Shown here one piece after another: positions 6,744-6,918 of a stretch of DNA of 6,918 bases. Under the pieces are notes generated by a model that saw nothing but the letters and a program-made list of their open reading frames with translations, searched no databases and was not told the DNA's origin. The stretch is from positions 1 through 6,918 of the forward strand of contig JBJOII010000181.1 of NCBI GenBank assembly GCA_046047235.1. The letters are read 5' to 3'. How positions within the stretch are numbered: the first letter of the stretch is position 1; each line of letters begins with the position of its first letter. The translations under genes were made by a program, and so were the position numbers. The DNA is from JBMTVN01 sp046047235 (GTDB taxonomy: Bacteria > Verrucomicrobiota > Verrucomicrobiia > Limisphaerales > JAHDYP01).

Positions 6744-6766
6744 GCGTTCCGCCACCCCGGAACGCA
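6743..6766. repeat. Palindromic element, copy 2 (perfect 9-bp hairpin)
   Basis: TGCGTTCCG (6743-6751), loop CCACCC (6752-6757), CGGAACGCA (6758-6766): nine uninterrupted pairs. With the preceding C it lines up with copy 1 at 6689-6715 apart from a three-base gap. Short A-runs follow on the plus strand (AAAA to 6769) and no T-run follows on the minus strand, so the strong stem is not explained as an intrinsic terminator. Confidence 0.85.
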
Positions 6767-6772
6767 AAAGCC

Positions 6773-6835
6773 CTCAGCGCTCAGCCCTCAGCCCTCAGCG
6801 CTCTGCGCTTCCCGCTTCCCGCTTTGCGCTTCCCG
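6773..6835. repeat. Heptamer array C, nine units
   Basis: Nine phased 7-base units on the plus strand: CTCAGCG, CTCAGCC, CTCAGCC, CTCAGCG, CTCTGCG, CTTCCCG, CTTCCCG, CTTTGCG, CTTCCCG. Every unit keeps CT at 1-2 and C at 6. The first four form one sub-type (CTCAGCS), the last four another (CTTNNCG), with CTCTGCG between them. It begins 6 bases after the second palindrome. Its function is unknown; a simple-sequence origin by slippage is likely. Confidence 0.9.
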
Positions 6836-6918
6836 CCTCAAACCGGTTGACAAGGCCCACAACCCATGCAATCGTAAGTAACACAAGTAAGTCAGTAATG
6901 AATATGCAGCCGAGCCAA
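6836..6918. other. Right-edge segment with a -35-like box and a possible gene start
   Basis: The C-rich bias of the plus strand ends here and the sequence becomes more AT-balanced. TTGACA occurs at 6847-6852 on the plus strand, but no good -10 box follows at 16-18 bases (the nearest, TAAGTA, is 22 bases away). An ATG at 6898 opens a plus-strand frame (MNMQPSQ) to the window edge, without a clear ribosome site. This could be the promoter region and start of a divergent gene, but the support is thin. Confidence 0.2.

Noticed and set aside
6743..6766. Intrinsic terminator
   Set aside because: The stem is strong, but no T-run follows it on either strand and it lies upstream of, not after, the minus-strand genes.
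6661..6835. CRISPR array
   Set aside because: Repeats are 7 bases long with no spacers, and no cas gene is present.
6365..6850. 161-codon plus-strand frame crossing the desulfurase start and the repeat region
   Set aside because: It begins inside the desulfurase gene and runs through period-7 repeats; the product is repeat-derived and has no recognisable domain.

Overview
The window is GC-rich and carries one tightly packed gene run, all read from the minus strand (right to left), plus a repeat-laden non-coding stretch of about 460 bases at the right end. The likely source is a Gram-negative-type bacterium of the PVC group, most plausibly Verrucomicrobiota (Limisphaerales/Pedosphaera-like). 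That is an inference from protein style and gene company (GldF/GldG-like ABC genes next to a DUF4340 protein, an AsmA-like start, many 'TNGV/TNEV' tetrads, G/T-ending codons); no rRNA or other phylogenetic marker is present.

Layout in transcription order: a complete NifS/IscS-type cysteine desulfurase (6458-5316); a 44-base gap; an ABC transporter ATPase (5271-4291); an ABC-2 permease of the GldF/NosY type whose ATG shares one base with the ATPase stop (4291-3539); a GldG-like auxiliary protein with a membrane segment at each end (3533-2043, 5-base gap); a membrane-anchored DUF4340 protein built of four tandem repeats of about 140 residues (2034-208, 8-base gap); and, after 4 bases, the first 67 codons of a membrane-anchored protein resembling the start of AsmA-like proteins (203-1, cut by the window edge).

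The five genes from the ATPase on are almost certainly one operon. The ATPase and permease would form the transporter core. The GldG-like and DUF4340 proteins look like large envelope-facing partners anchored in the inner membrane, and an AsmA-like protein would fit an envelope or lipid-transport theme. The substrate cannot be read from the sequence. The desulfurase supplies sulfur for Fe-S clusters or thiolated tRNA; it may share the transcript, but nothing ties it functionally to the transporter.

The right-hand non-coding region (6459-6918) is the most unusual part. It holds a hexamer array (6571-6606) and then an ordered mosaic: four heptamers, a palindrome, four heptamers, a second related palindrome, and nine heptamers (6661-6835). 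The two palindromes look like diverged copies of one element and differ by a compensatory base-pair change in the stem. No confident promoter, terminator, tRNA, CRISPR array or mobile element was found.
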